NCBI RefSeq assembly: GCF_009730915.1
Contig: NC_052484.1
Span: 1,987,326 to 2,051,325, forward strand
Direction of reading: 5' to 3'
Length of the DNA stretch: 64,000 nt
From: Dioscorea cayenensis subsp. rotundata
Taxonomy: Eukaryota; Streptophyta; Magnoliopsida; Dioscoreales; Dioscoreaceae
This document shows positions 1-12,400 of the stretch, piece after piece. The translations under genes and the position numbers were made by a program. Each line of letters starts with the position of its first letter. The stretch's first letter is position 1. Under the pieces are notes generated by a model. The model worked only from the letters and a program-made list of their open reading frames with translations. It had not been told where the DNA came from and made no database searches.

Positions 1-851
1 GAACAGGACATGGTGCCGGAAGCACAATCACCGGTGGCACAAGAAAACTTTCCGACGATGTCGGTGGAACAACCTGTGCGGCCCCAAAAGCGGCCGGACC
101 ACCCGGTGGTGGCTGGCAAGACGATGGTGGCATTGGGATTGAGCTCGAAGCCGGTTTTTGGCAGCGGAATTGAGCCGGCACCGGAGAGAGTTCCTGCCCA
201 TACTGTGTATTTGCATTGGTTGATGAATGTGAATGTTGTGCTTGATTGTGATCCTGGAAGTTCCAACAAGTAAAACATCATTGTTTGTATCAAGCTCTCT
301 GTTTATATTTTCATTATAATTATATAATTTTTTAATTAATTATTTATTTTTTTAATAATATATTTTAATAAAATATCAAAAATATTTGTAAAATAAGCAT
401 TTGTAGATCTGAGAGAGTAGAAAATAATATTTAAAAGGGGCGAGTTCACCTTTTTTTACACCTAGGCACAGTCGTGAGCATACCAACAAAATAAACTAAA
501 AATATTTTCATTATTTTAATTTAATTTCAACTTAAAAATAAAAGTTCTGAAAATCAGTATTGTTTGGGAATTTGACAAATTTGAAGAAATTTTTGGGGAG
601 TGAAAGAGTTGGACCAATGGTGTTATTTTTTTTTTTATAAAAAAAGTTTTTAAAAAGTAATTTAAAAAAATAAATAAATACAAGAAAAGCCTAAAATTCA
701 AGGGAAAAATATAAAAACACCTCATAAAATATAATGTAAAAAATGTACTAGAATTAAAGAAACAATAAAAAAAAAAACATTTGTACTAACCTTCAAAAAG
801 GAATGTTAAAAGAGAAAGCACAGTAATGCAAGCTGCCCTAATTGATTCCAT
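1..851 (-). CDS. Thaumatin-like protein (PR-5 family), 5' part, runs off left edge
   Basis: Two exons are visible on the minus strand. Exon 1 (851 down to 791, 61 nt) encodes a signal peptide beginning MESIRAACITVLSLL. A GT donor follows at 790-789. Exon 2 starts at 253 after an AG acceptor and continues past base 1. The split glycine codon (G + GA) keeps phase across the 537-bp intron, giving a FEGSQSSTTF junction. Exon 2 reads TTFTFINQCKYTVWAGTLSG, then GWSGRFWGRTGCS and GKFSCATGDCASGTMSC. These are N-terminal thaumatin landmarks: the first cysteines, and the Arg of GRFWGRT that opens the family REDDD cleft. Family members are secreted, disulfide-rich PR-5 defence or stress proteins, some of which bind beta-glucan. 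An intron inside the signal-peptide region fits many plant TLP genes. The C-terminal part lies outside the window, so function and full length cannot be judged. An open frame on the opposite strand at 10-273 is only its shadow. Confidence 0.88.
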
Positions 852-2050
852 TGCCAACTTCAAAAGGAAGTCTTGCAAAGCAATGAAGGTAACTCTTACT
901 TATATACTGAAATTCTTGTTTTCTTGCCCTAATTTTTAGATTAAACAACTGTTGTAGATGCACCAAATACTTTATTAATTTGCATCTAATGTCTTTGATT
1001 CCTTGTTTTTTTATATTTTGTTTCTTTAATGGCATGATGTAGATGATTCTTTCTACTCAAATATAAGATAAATCTTGGATAATATTTTTTTTTTTATGTC
1101 AAGTTGATAAAAAAATAATGTGTTTGGTTTTCTTATCAACTTTTTGTATTATTGGTTTTTGAATATAAATAAGATTAGGATAAGAGTTAGGGCAAATTAG
1201 CTATGATGTCATGTTGTGCCATTTTCAATTTTAGGGTTAGGGTATATATGTATAAAGACTTTGGTTTCATAGAATGGTAATCATTTTCAATCTAGAGTTA
1301 GGGTTAGGGTAAACCATCTTGTTTTTGAGTGATTTAATTCAAGGAAAGCATGTTTAATATTAGATTTTTGGTTATAGGTTTGAATAAAAGATTTATTATT
1401 TTATACAATCCTCATCTTAGGGTTAGGGTTAGGGTTAGGGTACCCAACATGTGAAACCACATGGAAGGGATGAGACAATTCCCATTTCTATAAACATTTA
1501 ATTACTTTATTTAAGAAAGATGGCATCTCTTGAATAGAGAAAACAAGAAACAAAAGATAAAATCTTTATTTTAATCAACACTCACATATCAAATGCAAAA
1601 GCAGTTTTTAATTAATACTAAGAATTGATTGTTTAAAAATAAATAAAGAGAATATATATAAGAAAACACTTAAATGTTTAGTTGCAATTTGTACTATCTC
1701 CGAGAGAATATGATTAATTAGTATTTTACAATATTTCATTGGAAAATATGAAATCAAACAACTTTTTGTAAGATTGCTAGTTATCCCATTATGGCATTAT
1801 CCTCCCAATTCAGAGGTGGAAGGTTGGGATTTTTTTTCCATATATATTTTTTTTAAATATTGATACAAGAAACTTAAATGTAAGATTTTATCGATATTAA
1901 TTAAAAAGTAAAATATTTTAAAATTTAAAATTTACTTTTGAAAGGTGTTTATTAATATTTATGGTAAATGTATTATATAATTAAGTTTTTATTACAAAGG
2001 AAAGAAATGGTGGAATAAATTTGAGATGTTTGGTGCAAACAACCATTTGA
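852..2050. other. Intergenic, upstream of the thaumatin-like gene
   Basis: AT-rich DNA between the thaumatin-like gene and the RLP1 3' flank. No coding frame with recognisable similarity was seen. It holds the telomere-like repeats listed separately and otherwise only A/T-runs. Confidence 0.5.
1231..1440. repeat. Interstitial telomere-like TTAGGG clusters
   Basis: Three clusters of perfect TTAGGG hexamers: two copies at 1231-1242, two at 1298-1309 and four at 1417-1440. The first two clusters share the preceding word TCATTTTCAAT/CATTTTCAAT, suggesting a local duplication of about 67 bp. Read from the thaumatin gene's strand they are CCCTAA repeats (telo-box-like), about 380-590 bp upstream of its start codon. 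Confidence 0.8.
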
Positions 2051-2155
2051 TTTATTGGTACTGGTTTTATAGGTATTTGTTTCGTTGAGGAGGTCGGTTT
2101 GAATCCCTACTCACGCTGGTAGAGCGCGCAGGTAAATGTGCTTTTTCCCAACTCA
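2050..2155 (+). repeat. Possible SINE fragment (tRNA-like B box)
   Basis: A GC-richer island in AT-rich DNA. It contains GGTTTGAATCC, close to the pol III B box, after a TGGTACTGG stretch that could be a decayed A box. No poly-A tail or target duplication was recognised, so this is tentative. Confidence 0.3.
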
Positions 2156-2730
2156 ACATGGTAGAACCCTAGCATTTCAAGAACCCTAGAATTTCAATCT
2201 CACATTCATCCTCTTCATCACCACAAAATCCACAAATGTCTTGCATTTGATAACCTTTAAGGGACATCTTTGCAGGTATTGAAGCCAAAACATTGTCTTG
2301 CATCAAATGTCTTGTATTTCAGGTTGTCAGTTTGATTTTTGCAATGTTATTTGTATCTCTTTTTCTTGTTATCCATGTTTTCCTATTGAAATCTGTGTGA
2401 TTACCATTCACTCTAAACTTATAGGTCATCCATTTCATATTATATGCTTTGATTGTTATTGTTGTTTGTTTTTGTCAACCACCATGCTTGATTTCACAGT
2501 AGAAACTGTACTACCAGATGTGAAGAACTTTTATTAACTAAATCTGTTAAAACATTTGTTCGAAGCTTTTCCAACGACCGGTGTGTGTTCATGTGACTCA
2601 TTATTGGCTTTAATCCTTTTATTACAATGAACATTTTGGTGAAAGATACACAAATTGTCAACTACTCAGATTTCCTTTTATATGATATTTTTTGTGCTAA
2701 TTTGTTTGTTCATTAATTTCATTGTATGAT
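2156..2730 (-). other. Conserved 3' flank of RLP1, inverted copy of the RLP6 3' flank
   Basis: No gene. The block matches, in inverted orientation, about 57230-57700 downstream of RLP6. Shared words include ATTTCAATCTCACATTC (2193-2209) and GTGTGATTACCATTCACTCT (2395-2414), the latter matching with one change. The RLP duplication therefore included at least 500 bp past the stop codon. Confidence 0.7.
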
Positions 2731-5693
2731 TTACATGACTGGCAAGGATAACCTCTCCAACAACAGATCGATAAACTTGAAATAAGCATACCTTAATCTA
2801 TGAATGCACAATAGAATTCCCCATACGGCCCAAAATCCTGTCACAAAACCGAGCATTATACCGATATAAAATCCAAGCATTTCGGACTCTTCATCGTCTT
2901 TGACAGGTAATGTGGCAGGGTGCGTCTTGTTCTGTTTGCATTCTTCAAGTGGAGACCCGCAAAGACCAGGATTACCAACGTACATGGATGGATCATTAAG
3001 CGTCTGAAGCTGGTGCCCGGTGGGGATTCTTCCTGACAAATTATTGCAAGACAAGTTCAACAAACTCAATGAAGTCAAAAGAGAAATGCTGGAAGGAATA
3101 GAACCGGAAAGATTGTTTTTGACAAGTCCAGAGACTCCAACAAATCCAACTGACCGATGTTTTCTGGGATATTCTCAGTCAACTTGTTATCGGAAAGATT
3201 CAAGTTCTGCAGTCCGTAGAGATTTGCCAATTCATGTGGAATATTTCCTGACAAAGTATTCTCCGACAAGTCTATGCTTGCCACATACTGAAGAGTTTTG
3301 GTGTACTTCATCTGCCTGCCTTTCGTTACCAGCACCAAGCTATCACCATAACCAGAAGGACCATATCGGTCAAGACTACTTTCTACAGAACCTTGCAGGG
3401 TTTCCATCATCCTTTCTTTCAGCTTGTGTGACTGTGCCATTGCACTAATGTTACCCAAACTACTCGGTATGTTTCCTGATAATTTATTACCAGCAAGGTC
3501 CAATATCTGTAGAGAAGTGAGAAGAGAAAGCTGTGGAGGAATGCTGCCATCAAACATGTTTGATCTTAACCGGAGAATCCTAAGATGCGGCAGTGATTCG
3601 CCAATCCAAGTTGGTATCTCTCCAGAGAGTTTGTTGTCACCAACATCAAAAGTTATCAAACTAGTGCAACTTTTTAAGGTTGTTGGTAACTGTCCGTGGA
3701 AAGAGTTGTTATTCAAATGCAGTGCTCGGAGCCAACTAAGTGTTCCCATACTGCTTGGAATTTCTCCAGTAAGCCTGTTGTTTGCCAAGTTTAAGGCAGA
3801 CAAACCTCGAAGATCAGCCCAACATTCAGGAAGTTCACCGGATAACAAGTTGCCAGAAAGATCGATGACAAACAACTCAGCGTAATTGCATATGGAGTCA
3901 GGGATTGTGCCATTGATGATGTTATCAGAGATAATCAAATTAGAGAAAACAAGCATTGGCTGTGCAAAGAGTGGAGAAATAGTACCTGAAAATGAGTTGC
4001 CAGAGAAATCTATGTACTCAATGCCAGCAGGTAAGCCGGGCAATGGTCCCTTAAATTGGTTGAAACTTAAATCAATGGTTGTCATGCTAGCATATTTCAG
4101 TCTTCCCGGGACCTCACCAGTAATCTGATTGTGAGATAGATCTAAGAGATAGATCTGTTGATGATAGTTCCAAATCCAATCGGGAGCTGTGTCATTGATT
4201 TCAGCATATGATAAGTCCAATATGCTGTAGTCCCTCTGTTTCTTCAGCCATGGAGGAAATTTCGGTCCAATTCTGCAGCGCTGCAATCCGATGAGTCTTA
4301 GTCTGAATGGTGGATCCCAATTAGAACTCATGTTAATCACAAAGGAGTTCGAGCCCAAGCTCAGGTGTTCGAGCTCCGAAAGGTTCTGGAAGTGTACTTG
4401 GGATACAATTCCAGAGAGCGAATTATGTGAAACATCAAGCAATTTGAGGCTGGACAGCTGCCCAACACTCTGTGGAAGAGTTCCATTCAGAGCATTATGG
4501 CTCAGAAAAATACTCCACAATGTAGATATGTTTCCTATGGATGCGGGAATTGAACCTTGAAGCAAGTTGTTGCCGAGATCAAGAAGTGTTAGCACTTTAA
4601 AATGCACTAACCAATCTGAGAGGTTTCCCTTCAGATTATTGCCTCTCAGATTCAGAATCTCCAGAGTACCTCCAGCGCATTCACTCGAAATTTTTGCTAA
4701 TACAGATACATCATCGGTGATGTTATTAGACGATAAGTCCAGAGTCCTCAGATTGCAGAGTTTTCCAATGGATTGCGGGACACCACCGAGCAATTCATTC
4801 TTTCTGAGTTGAATGATCTCAAGAGAAGTCATGTTCTCAAAAGCATCAGGTATAGAACCTTGGAAGTTATTGGATTGAAGGTTAAGATATTGAAGGCTGG
4901 TCATGTTGAACAACCAGCTCGGAAGCATGGAATCAAATTGGTTGTTGGAAAGATCAAGAGTAATAAGAGATGTGAGATTGTGAAAGAAGAGTGATGTTGG
5001 CATCTGTTTAAGCTGACAATTAGGAAGAAGTAAAACCGATAGAGAGGAGAGCATATTAATTGGACAGAACCAATCATTAGTCTTTGCAATGGTCACCGAG
5101 TTCATATCAAGATATCGCAACAAAGAAAGATGAGAGACCCATTCAAGTTCCTCAGAATATAAAGTGTGCAAAGAATGGATTGAGTTCAGATTGAGGTATC
5201 TTAAACTTGTGAGATTCCCAATCTGTGGAGGTATCCTCCCACTGAAACCAGCATTGGAGAAATCAAGGTAGCTGAGTCCTATCATCGAACCAATGAATTC
5301 TGGAATGCTAATCCCTCCAAAATCGTTGAAACTGAGGTCCAAGTGATTCAGATACTTCAAGCTGAGCAAAGAAGGATTAATCTCACCACCGAGACGCCAT
5401 GCGGTGCTAGGACCATCAAAGAGATGGCGGTATCCAACGTCTAAGCTAACAACATGCTCGGTTTCATTGTCGCAGCTTACTCCTCTCCAGTGACAGCAAT
5501 CACTACCTTCCCATGATGAGAGAAGGCTATGAGGATCTCTGAGAGCTTCTTTGAACTCAAGAAGTGCTGCTCTTTCACTCTCTCTGCACCGAGGTTCTGA
5601 TTCATTGACGCATAATGCAGAGCTTAGAAAGCCAAGCAGAAATAGAAGCTGTGCAGAAGTGGCAAAGGTGAGGAACCTCATGTGAAGCTCCAT
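2731..5693 (-). pseudogene. RLP1: EIX2-like LRR receptor-like protein, MEL type, 1-base frameshift
   Basis: Single-exon LRR-RLP. The start is ATG at 5693 (MELHMRFLTF), aligning with RLP6; the upstream extension uses only a TTG. Signal peptide about residues 1-25, cysteine-capped LRR N-terminus (SSWEGSDCCHWRGVSC), then a long LRR array with an island before the last four LRRs. The frame breaks at about codon 859, within 3111-3120. RLP6 has CTCAAGAAACAATC there, whereas this gene has GTCAAAAACAATC, one base short. The shifted frame stops at 3075-3077. The lost C-terminus is still intact in the other frame (3078-2731): the last LRR, GNPGLCGSPLEEC, an acidic stretch, membrane helix FYIGIMLGFVTGFWAVWG and tail RYAYFKF. 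Without the indel the protein would be 987 residues, the same length as RLP5. As read, the product lacks the membrane anchor and would be secreted. A real recent mutation or a consensus error would look the same. Confidence 0.88.
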
Positions 5694-7084
5694 TGAGCAA
5701 TAATATAAATTCTTTTCTTCCTGCCATGAATGTTGGCAAATGCTCAATTATTTATATGAAGGTTAGTTGAGAAGTCCATATCAAATAGAAATACCACCGT
5801 GTTGTAAGTTGTATTATTGACCAAAATATTTTTATAATTTCAACCATAACTCTTTTCGCATTGAACCTATAAATTTCTGTTTTTTTATTTATATCAGAAC
5901 TGTTAGAATTTAAGAAGGTTAGTCATTGGACCTTATATATGTGGTCATTGTGGCATTGGAAGAAGACCACTAAAACTGAACATAATAGGATTCATGAGAT
6001 TATTGCTGAAAGACCAAGAAGTAGGAGTATTTTTTAACTTATGCATAGCTTCCTGTAATACATCCCCTTCTATGTGAAGACATGAAAATAAGTGTTAGAT
6101 CAAGTGTCATTAGGATACAATGTGTTTGAATTTCGAAGGAATAAAAGAAATAATCCTCTATTGAATATGGGGAGCGGTCTTCCAAGGTTGTTTGGACACA
6201 GTCAATGGCAGTTCCTCTTCAAATGAAAAGAGCCAAAAATTTCAGCGCATGGATCATTCAGACATTACATGTGTCCTTGGTCCTTGTTCGTTATTATTTT
6301 CAATTAAGTTCATTGACAAATCCATTTTATAGGTTGAAATAGAATCCAATTTTTTCGTATGTGGGTTCCCCAAATGTCTACATGAATCACAATTCAAATA
6401 AGAAGACGGCACTTTGATTGGCGGATCATCGTCAGACCATCACTGGCTTTGGCCTCTTACAGATGGCCAAGGTAATTGACAAATCTGATGTAGGTGGAAA
6501 ATCTAATTCAGTCCTCTGACTTAGTATCATCTTTGAATTTTATGTCTGATATGGCAGCTTATCATGTTGTGAATGTCTAGACAATCCATATAGTCTTTGT
6601 AATTACTGCCCTCACTTCAGATAAGTAATCTTAATGTTGTTCATATTCAATTTATTTCTTTCCAAGTTTCCTGCCTTCAAGAACTAGTTTTCTTGATCTT
6701 TTGTTCACTTTTCTCAGTTTTGTTTATGTCCTGAAAAATATTTCTATTTTGGTCAAAACTGCTTTAGTTAATAACTTGTGAAAAAAACACAATGAGGTTA
6801 AAATTTCAGAAAATCCAATGATCATTGATTTAGAATGTTTCTTCAGATCTATACTTGTAAAGTAACAATGAGAGTTTGACGATTCTTTTGTACGTTTAGG
6901 ATTACAAAAAATTCTGAACTTTTTCTTTAGTTAGCATGTTTATGCAAAAAGGAGAGAGTGAACATAATATACAAATTGACCTTTGTAAGTTAGCCATAAA
7001 TTTTGTTGCAATTTTATCTATATACATGAAAACTATAATGAACAAATCCGAAGTCTAAGCATACTGCAAATTTTCAGTAGAAGA
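5694..7084 (-). other. RLP1 upstream region, inverted match to the RLP6 upstream region
   Basis: No gene found. Landmarks recur inverted upstream of RLP6. One is the word about TACATCCCCTTC (6059-6070), matching GAAGGGGATGTA near 53828. Another is GTGGGTTCCCC (6361-6371), matching a diverged GGGGGACCCAC near 53495. The RLP promoter region was therefore copied with the gene. AT-rich filler occupies the rest. Confidence 0.6.
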
Positions 7085-7950
7085 ATGACTTTGTTTCATC
7101 CTCTATCATGCAAAACAAATCTTATCGATCAGCCGGTCAATGAACTCAAAATAAGCTTCACTTAGAGGCTTAGTAAACTCCGGATCACCCAAAGTCTAGT
7201 GACAAACCCAAGGGCAATGCTGAGGTACAACCCAAGCTTTTTAGATTCACTCCACCTGCACAAGCCGAAATTATGCTGAAAATTGTTTTGTTGCTCCCGT
7301 ACTCATTCAGAGGAGCACCACAGAGACCAGGATTTCCCAAGTAAGAAGTATAATCGAGTATGTTAAGCTGGTAGCCTGAAAGTATTCTTCCTGAAAAATT
7401 GTTATACGATGGATTCAGGTGACTCAACAAAGTCAAATAGCTTTTGGTATTGAACTTGTAAAGCCATTCATTGATTTGTCAAGAGAGTCCAACAGCTTCA
7501 ACCTTCCCATCTCATCATAATTCCAGCAAAAGAAGGATTGATTTCACCACCGATACGCCAAACAGTGGTAAGACCATAGAAGAGATTTCCTTATCCAAGA
7601 TTTAAGCTGACGACATACTCGATTTTATTGTCGCAGATGATTCCTATCCACTCACATCAATTGCTACCTTCCCATGAAGCGAGAAGGTTATGAGGATCTC
7701 TGACAGCATCTTTGAACTCAAGAATTGCTACTCTTTCACTCTCTTTGCATCGAAGTTTTGATTCATTGATGCAGATGTACAGCTTAGAAGACCAAGCAGG
7801 AATACAAGTTGAAAGGTGAGGAACTGACGCAGCATGGTGCCTAATTATCTTAGTATTTTATAATTATCTTAGCTTTATTAGTTATTTTAGTTTTATTTAA
7901 TTATATAGTATTTTGTAATTATCTTCATTTGAAGTTCCATTCAACAATAA
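7085..7950 (-). pseudogene. Chimeric RLP relic: MEL-type N-terminus joined to MQI-type C-terminus
   Basis: Two RLP pieces lie together on the minus strand with the whole central LRR array missing. The N-terminal part (about 7830-7518) carries the LRRNT and the STAW-like region of a MEL-type gene, with frameshifts. The C-terminal part (about 7517-7085) is MQI type: LKLLDSLDKSMNGFTSSIP, then SGYQL, SYLGNPGLCGAPLN and, in another frame, SEAYFEFIDRL. The fusion point is near 7515. The start region is also split: about 95 bp of AT-rich sequence (7833-7927) separates the signal-peptide codons from the conserved 5' word AATAATATAA. Stops and frame changes make it non-coding. Deletion by recombination between neighbouring MEL- and MQI-type genes would produce this structure. 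Confidence 0.82.
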
Positions 7951-9403
7951 TATAAGATCTTTTTTTTCCCTGCCAAGAATGTCAGTGAATGCTCAACTAT
8001 TTTGTTTGAATTTAGAAAGTCGACATCAAAACTGAAAGAACACCATGTCATATATTGTGCTCTAAGGAACCTTCATGAGTTACCAAACACCAATTTAGTC
8101 GGTCATTGGACCTTGTGCATGACATCTAATAATACATTACCTTATATGCGAATACAATTACTTAAACCATAGAAGAAATAAACTAAATAGCTTAGTGTTC
8201 TTTAAAAGGTATAATACCTGAATTGGTCAATCTTTTTTTCTCTTTCTTTTTTTTGTCCATCTACTCAGAAATGCTCCCATTTAGTCCATCTACTCTTGAA
8301 AATAAGCCCACTTAGTCCCTCCATGCTTGAAAATGTCCTAACTAGTCTCCGTATTTTCAAAGAGTAGAGGGGTTAATCGGGAAGAGACTAAGAGTAGAGG
8401 GACTAAGTGGGCCTCTTTTCAAGAGTAAAGAGACAAGTTGGGAGAATTTCGAGTAGAGTGACCAAAAGGGAAGAGAGAGGAGTAGAGGGACCAATTTGAG
8501 TATTATACCTTCTTAAAAGGCAAACTTAAACATTTCTATTTCATAGTGCGGTCATTTGAGGATGCTTAACGGTAATAGAGTAAAAGACGGTTTGTCTTCA
8601 GATGAGAAAATAGGCAATTGACAACAAATTCTAGCCATAAATGTCTTCAAGTCATAGACCATCACTAGTCCTTCACCGAGTTTCTTCTCTTGCAGCTGAC
8701 CAATGTAATTGACAATTTTCCCATAGGTTAAAATAGAATTCAATCTTAGTGGCTTCACAAGTATCATCTTTGAATTCTTTGTCAGACTTTTCAGACTATT
8801 ATGTTGTGCAAGTCTAGCACATTCACATAGTCCTAATGAATAATGCTCTTACATATGATGATTATTGTCCCTTAGAAATCTTAAGCTAGTTCATATTTGA
8901 TTTTTATCTTCCTGAATTTCATGTTATTTATAACTAGTGTTTTTTATCTTCTAACAAACTTTCTCAGTTTCGCGGACATCCTTCTCACACATTTGTATTT
9001 TGGTCTTGATTATAACTATGTAAGAAGGCCAAATCATGATAGAGAACATAATGACCAGGAGATCATATTGCTTTAGTTAAATATTTCATAACATTTGTAG
9101 GAACACCACGAGGTTAAAAATTTAGAAAATCCAATGATCATCTATTCAGAATATGTTTGTAATCTATACTTGTAGGATAACAATGATGTTTTGATTGTTC
9201 TTTATCATGTTTAGGAAAGCAAAGATATCTGCAACTTCTAGTTTGGTTAGCAAATTTAAGCCAAAAGAAAGAGTTAACATCATATCCAAACTGAGCTTTT
9301 AAGGTCAGATACAAAAATTTGTAGATATGTAATTGCAATTTGATTTATGTACATGAAACAAAAGATGTAAGCATACTTGCGACTGCCGATAATTTCAAAA
9401 TTT
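7951..9403 (-). other. Spacer downstream of RLP2, shared with RLP3 and RLP4 spacers
   Basis: No gene. Apart from the MITE at 8208-8510, the spacer matches in inverted orientation the 3' spacers of RLP3 (35226-36000) and RLP4 (48041-48960). One example is AAATGTCTTCAAGTCATAGA at 8639-8658, which corresponds to TCTATGACTTGAAGACATTT near 35920. This marks it as part of the duplicated RLP module. Confidence 0.65.
8208..8510. mobile_element. Foldback-type MITE, about 303 bp
   Basis: The ends are inverted copies: left GGTATAATACCTGAATTGGTC, right the reverse complement of GACCAATTTGAGTATTATACC. The interior is also palindromic, with repeated TAGTCCATCTACTC on one side and GAGTAGAGGGACTAA on the other. 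TTAAAAGG flanks both sides (8202-8209 overlapping the end, and 8513-8520), a possible but ambiguous target duplication. The element has no coding capacity. Confidence 0.75.
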
Positions 9404-12400
9404 TCAGTACATCAATGAGTTTGTTTCATCTTCTTCATCATCCTCATCGTATCTGTCCATCTTTCTTGCGAAAGGAAGCTTATCCAGCAGCTCATCGATG
9501 AACTCAAAATAAGCTTCACTTAGATTCTCAGTGAACAAAAGAACACCCCAGATCACCCAAAATCCAGCGACAAACCCAAGGACAATGCCGAGGTACAACC
9601 CGAGCTTTTCAGATTCACATTCATCATCTCCATCTGTACAAGCCAGAATTATGCTGAAAACTGTTTTGTTGCTCCCACATTTATTCAGAGGAGGTCCACA
9701 GAGGCCGGGATTTCCCAAGTAAGAATTATAATCGAGTGTCTGCAGCTGGTATCCTGAAGGTATTCTTCCTGATAAATTGTTATACGACAGATTCAAGTGA
9801 CTCAACAAAGTCAAAACAGATATAGATGTCGGTATTGAACTTGTAAAGCCATTCATCGATAAATCAAGAGACTCCAACAGCTTCAACTTGCCGATCTCGT
9901 CTGGAATTTTTCCCGTCAACTGGTTGCTTGACAAATTTAAATTCTGCAATCCGATGAGATCACCCAATTCTTTAGGAAACTGTCCAGTTAACTGATTGTT
10001 CGAAAGGTCTATGCTTGCCACATATTGTAGATTTTGGCTGTACTCTCGCTCTGCTCCTTTCATGACAACTAGCACGCTCTCAATGTATCCGGTGGGGCCA
10101 TAGTTATCCACACTAGATTGCACAGCACCCTGCATGTCCTCCAACATCCGTTCATTCGGCTTGTGCGTTTGCGCTATTGCAGTGATATTACTGAAACTTG
10201 GTGGTATTGTTCCTGACAGACTATTATTGGCAAGGTCCAAAATCTGAAGAGAACTGAGACGAGATAATTGTGAAGGAATAGTGCCATTAAAGAAATTCGA
10301 TCGAAGTCGAAGTATCCTCAGAAACGGAAGCAATTCACCAATCCAAGCTGGTATTGATCCGGAGATTTCATTTTCGCCAAGATCAAGAGTCACTAATATA
10401 GTGCAATTTTGTAATGCTGTAGGTAACTCTCCCTTGAAATGATTACCTCCCAAATGCAGAGTTCTCAGCCCCTTTATACTGCCAAGTGTGGATGGAATTT
10501 CTCCGGATAAATTGTTGTTTGCAAGATTTAATGCCGTTAGAGTCAGCATATCGGACAAACATGTGGGAAGTTCTCCTGACAGCTGATTGTTTGAGAGATC
10601 CATGGCATATAATTCAACGTCTTGGCATATGGATGATGGTATTGGACCACTGAGGTGATTGTTGGAGAGGAACAAATGAGACAATATAGGCAGCCGATAG
10701 CTGACGAATCGAAGAATGTTGCCAGTAAACATGTTGTTTGAGAGATCCAAATATTCCATGCTCGAAGATAAAGTAGGCAACGTACCCTCGAATTTGTTAT
10801 TACTCAAATCCAGGATCGAAATACTAGCAAACCCCAAAGTTGCAGGGAGGTTTCCTGAGATCAGATTGTGAGAGAGATCAAGCATCAAAATTTTTTCTGA
10901 TAAGTTCCATATCCAATTAGGAGCTACATCTTCAATCTCTGTATTTGACAAATCCAGTACACCATAATCCTTCTGAGTCCAAAGCCACGAAGGAAACTTG
11001 GGGCCGAGTTTGCAAAGCCGCAAGCCGATTAACTTCAGTTGGAAGGGAGGAATCCAAGACGAGTTCATTCTAAAGGCTAGAGACGTCGAAGCTAAGCTCA
11101 ACTGCTCGAGCTTTGAAAGGTTGGCAAAGTGAAATTCAGAAACAACTCCATTCAATGAATTGAAAGAAAGATCGAGCAAAATAAGCTCGGAAAGCTGGCC
11201 AATACTCTCTGGCAGAGTCCCATTAAACCCATTAGCAGTAAGCATGAGATATTTCAATGCCGATAGCTTCCCAATCGACACTGGAATTTGACCATTCAAT
11301 GAATTATGGCCAAGATCAAGAGTGTCTAATCTCTTAAAGTTCACTAACCAATCTGACAAGTTACCAGTCAGATTATTGTTTCTCAAATTCAAGACCTCCA
11401 AGCTATTTCCAGCACAACCAACTGAAATTTCTGCTAATGAGGCTGTGTCTCCAGTGATATTATTTGACGACAAGTCAAGAGTTCTCAGTTTGCAGAGCAA
11501 ACTGATCGTTCGAGGAATAGACCCCACAAGTTCATTTTTGCCCAGCTGAATGACCTCAAGAGAAGTCATTCTTGCAAACTCATCAGGCATAGAACCTTGG
11601 AATTGATTGAATTGGAGATTAAGATACTGAAGGCTGCTCAAATTGAAAAGCCAATTCGGAAGCGGAGAATAGAATTCATTGTTAGAAAGATCAAGATAAG
11701 TCAGAGATGTGAAATTGCGAAACGAGAATGACAAAGGGAACTCTTTAAGCTTACAATGAGGCAGCTTCAAAACAGATAGAGAAGGAATCAAATTTATCGA
11801 AACAAACCAATCACCAACATTCTCCAAGTTCACAGAATTCATATCAAGATATTGCAATGAAGAAAGACGAGAAAGCCAATCAAGACTGTCGACATAAAGA
11901 TCATGGAAATAGTAAAATGAGTTAAGATCAAGATACCGCAGACTTGACAGATTCCCAAGCTGATAAGGAATCCTTCCACTGAAACCGGCATTAGAGAGAC
12001 TAAGATAACTGAGTTTCTTCATTGAACCAATGAATTCCGGAACAGCAATGCCTCCAAAATCATTAAAGCTGAGGTCCAAGTGATTCAGATCATTCAAACC
12101 AATCAAAGAAGGACTGATCTCACCGCCGATACGCCAAGCGGTACTAAGACCATTGAAGAGATGCCAGTATCCAAGATTTAAGCTAACAACATGGTTTGTT
12201 TCATTGTTGCAGGTAACTCCCTTCCAGTTGCAGCAATCACTGCCTTCCCATGAAGAAAGAAGGTTGTGAGGATCTTTGAGACTAGATTTGAAGTCAAGAA
12301 GTGAATTTTTCTCACTTTCTATGCATCTAGTGTTTAGTGATTCAGAGCAGAGACTTGGAATGATGATGAAACAACAGAAAGATGATAAGATCAAGAGGAA

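Noticed and set aside
10-273. 87-codon plus-strand open frame at the left edge
   Set aside because: The minus strand of the same bases encodes thaumatin-like protein residues with correct splice signals; the plus frame is its shadow.
3020-4994. Several plus-strand open frames of 70-150 codons across RLP1 (similar ones antisense to RLP2-RLP6)
   Set aside because: They are antisense to LRR coding sequence, recur at the same place in every paralog because of codon bias in LRRs, and have no domain of their own.
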